Assembly: GCA_900555515.1 (NCBI GenBank)
Contig: USLO01000099.1
Coordinates: forward strand, 1 to 6,440
DNA from: an uncultured Collinsella sp.
GTDB taxonomy: Bacteria > Actinomycetota > Coriobacteriia > Coriobacteriales > Coriobacteriaceae
Direction of reading: 5' to 3'
Length of the DNA: 6,440 nt
A program made the translations under genes and the position numbers. The notes under the pieces were generated by a model. That model was not told the DNA's origin and did no database searches. It saw nothing but the letters and a program-made list of their open reading frames with translations. Positions 5,794 through 6,440 of the stretch are shown in pieces (the stretch's first letter is position 1; each line of letters starts with the position of its first letter).

Positions 5794-6440
5794 ATGAACG
5801 AGTCGTATCGCTTGGGCGAGCAATCGATTATTGCCTATCTTCAGCGACTTGCGAATGGCGTCTCGACCGCCGAACTCGATGTTGCCACGCTGCCCGCTGG
5901 GCTACGCGCCGTTGGTGAGCAACTGCAAAAGACGCATGCCGTCCTGCAACAAGAGCGCCAGCTGCTTGAGTGCAACGCCTATATCGATTCGCTCACCAAT
6001 TTGGGCAACCGCGGCGGACTCGACCACCATGTCGATCAACTCTGGCGCAAAGGCGACCCTTTCACCTGTGCCTATATTGACATCGATCATCTCAAACACT
6101 GCAACGATATATTTGGCCACGCCGAAGGCAATCGCTATATTCTGAGCGTCTGCCGTCTGCTCTCCGAAACCATGGAGCACGATGAGATGCTGTTCCGTAT
6201 CGGTGGAGACGAGTTTGTGCTCATCTCGCTCTCCGCAAACGAGACTGAACTCGAGCAGCGCTTGGAGCAGGTACGTGCCGGGCTGATCGAGGCGAGCTCA
6301 GATGGCAAGGCGCCCATGATCGCCAGCTTTAGCTTTGGCTGCTCGCGCGTCCATCCACTTGCCGGCGACACGCGTCGCCAGATGACGATGGATGCCGATC
6401 GCAAGATGTATCGCTATAAGCTTATGCATCGTGTGCAGCA
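5794..6440 (+). CDS. GGDEF domain protein, 5' part (runs off the window end)
   Basis: The frame is open from ATG 5794 to the last base (215 full codons). The first 60 residues have no membrane segment or signal peptide and end in a Gln/Glu-rich helix (about 45-60) of the kind that links an input region to GGDEF. GGDEF follows from about residue 64: DSLTNLGNRGG, metal-binding DID (96-98), Asn104, and intact GGDEF (137-141). Like its upstream paralogue it has Asn (113) at the PleD Asp344 position and no RxxD inhibitory site (EHDE instead). The blocks LKHCNDIFGH, EGNRYIL and MDADRKMYRYKL are nearly the same as in the upstream protein, so the two genes probably arose by duplication. GGDEF enzymes join two nucleoside triphosphates to a cyclic dinucleotide, usually c-di-GMP. 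Whether PAS, further GGDEF or EAL domains follow, as in the paralogue, cannot be seen. Confidence 0.9.
   Translation, partial: MNESYRLGEQSIIAYLQRLANGVSTAELDVATLPAGLRAVGEQLQKTHAVLQQERQLLECNAYIDSLTNLGNRGGLDHHVDQLWRKGDPFTCAYIDIDHLKHCNDIFGHAEGNRYILSVCRLLSETMEHDEMLFRIGGDEFVLISLSANETELEQRLEQVRAGLIEASSDGKAPMIASFSFGCSRVHPLAGDTRRQMTMDADRKMYRYKLMHRVQ

Overview
The window looks like chromosomal DNA of a high-GC actinobacterium of the Coriobacteriia, most likely a gut Collinsella or close relative. That placement is an inference from base composition, gene style and the local gene set, not from a marker gene. Strong Shine-Dalgarno sites (GAGGAGG, AGGAGGA, AAGGAGG) precede several genes.

Positions 1-1529 (+) hold the end of a thiamine salvage/biosynthesis operon: the 3' part of thiM (hydroxyethylthiazole kinase), a small MTH1187/YqgV-type thiamine-binding protein, and thiE (thiamine-phosphate synthase). 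The genes are almost contiguous (3-nt gap, then an ATGA overlap), so they are probably co-transcribed and translationally coupled. ThiM makes the thiazole phosphate that ThiE joins to the pyrimidine pyrophosphate; the small protein probably binds thiamine itself.

Positions 1530-1753 are a convergent intergenic region. It holds three copies of a 48-bp palindromic element spaced at exactly 62 bp, the most regular non-coding structure in the window. A patatin-like phospholipase gene follows on the minus strand (1754-2623). It is divergent from the next gene across about 270-325 bp.

Positions 2892-5666 (+) encode a 924-residue soluble c-di-GMP signalling protein with the order GGDEF - PAS - degenerate GGDEF - degenerate GGDEF - EAL. 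The first GGDEF and the EAL keep their catalytic residues; the two middle GGDEF-like domains do not (RSVQF and GQDDF in place of the signature). After a 127-bp gap with a weak terminator-like hairpin and a perfect 11-bp inverted repeat overlapping a possible promoter, a second, paralogous GGDEF gene starts at 5794 and runs off the end.

The most interesting point is that both intact GGDEF domains carry Asn where the guanine-recognising Asp344 of PleD sits. Changes at this position are known to alter nucleotide choice in Hypr GGDEF enzymes, so the product of this pair should be tested rather than assumed to be c-di-GMP.
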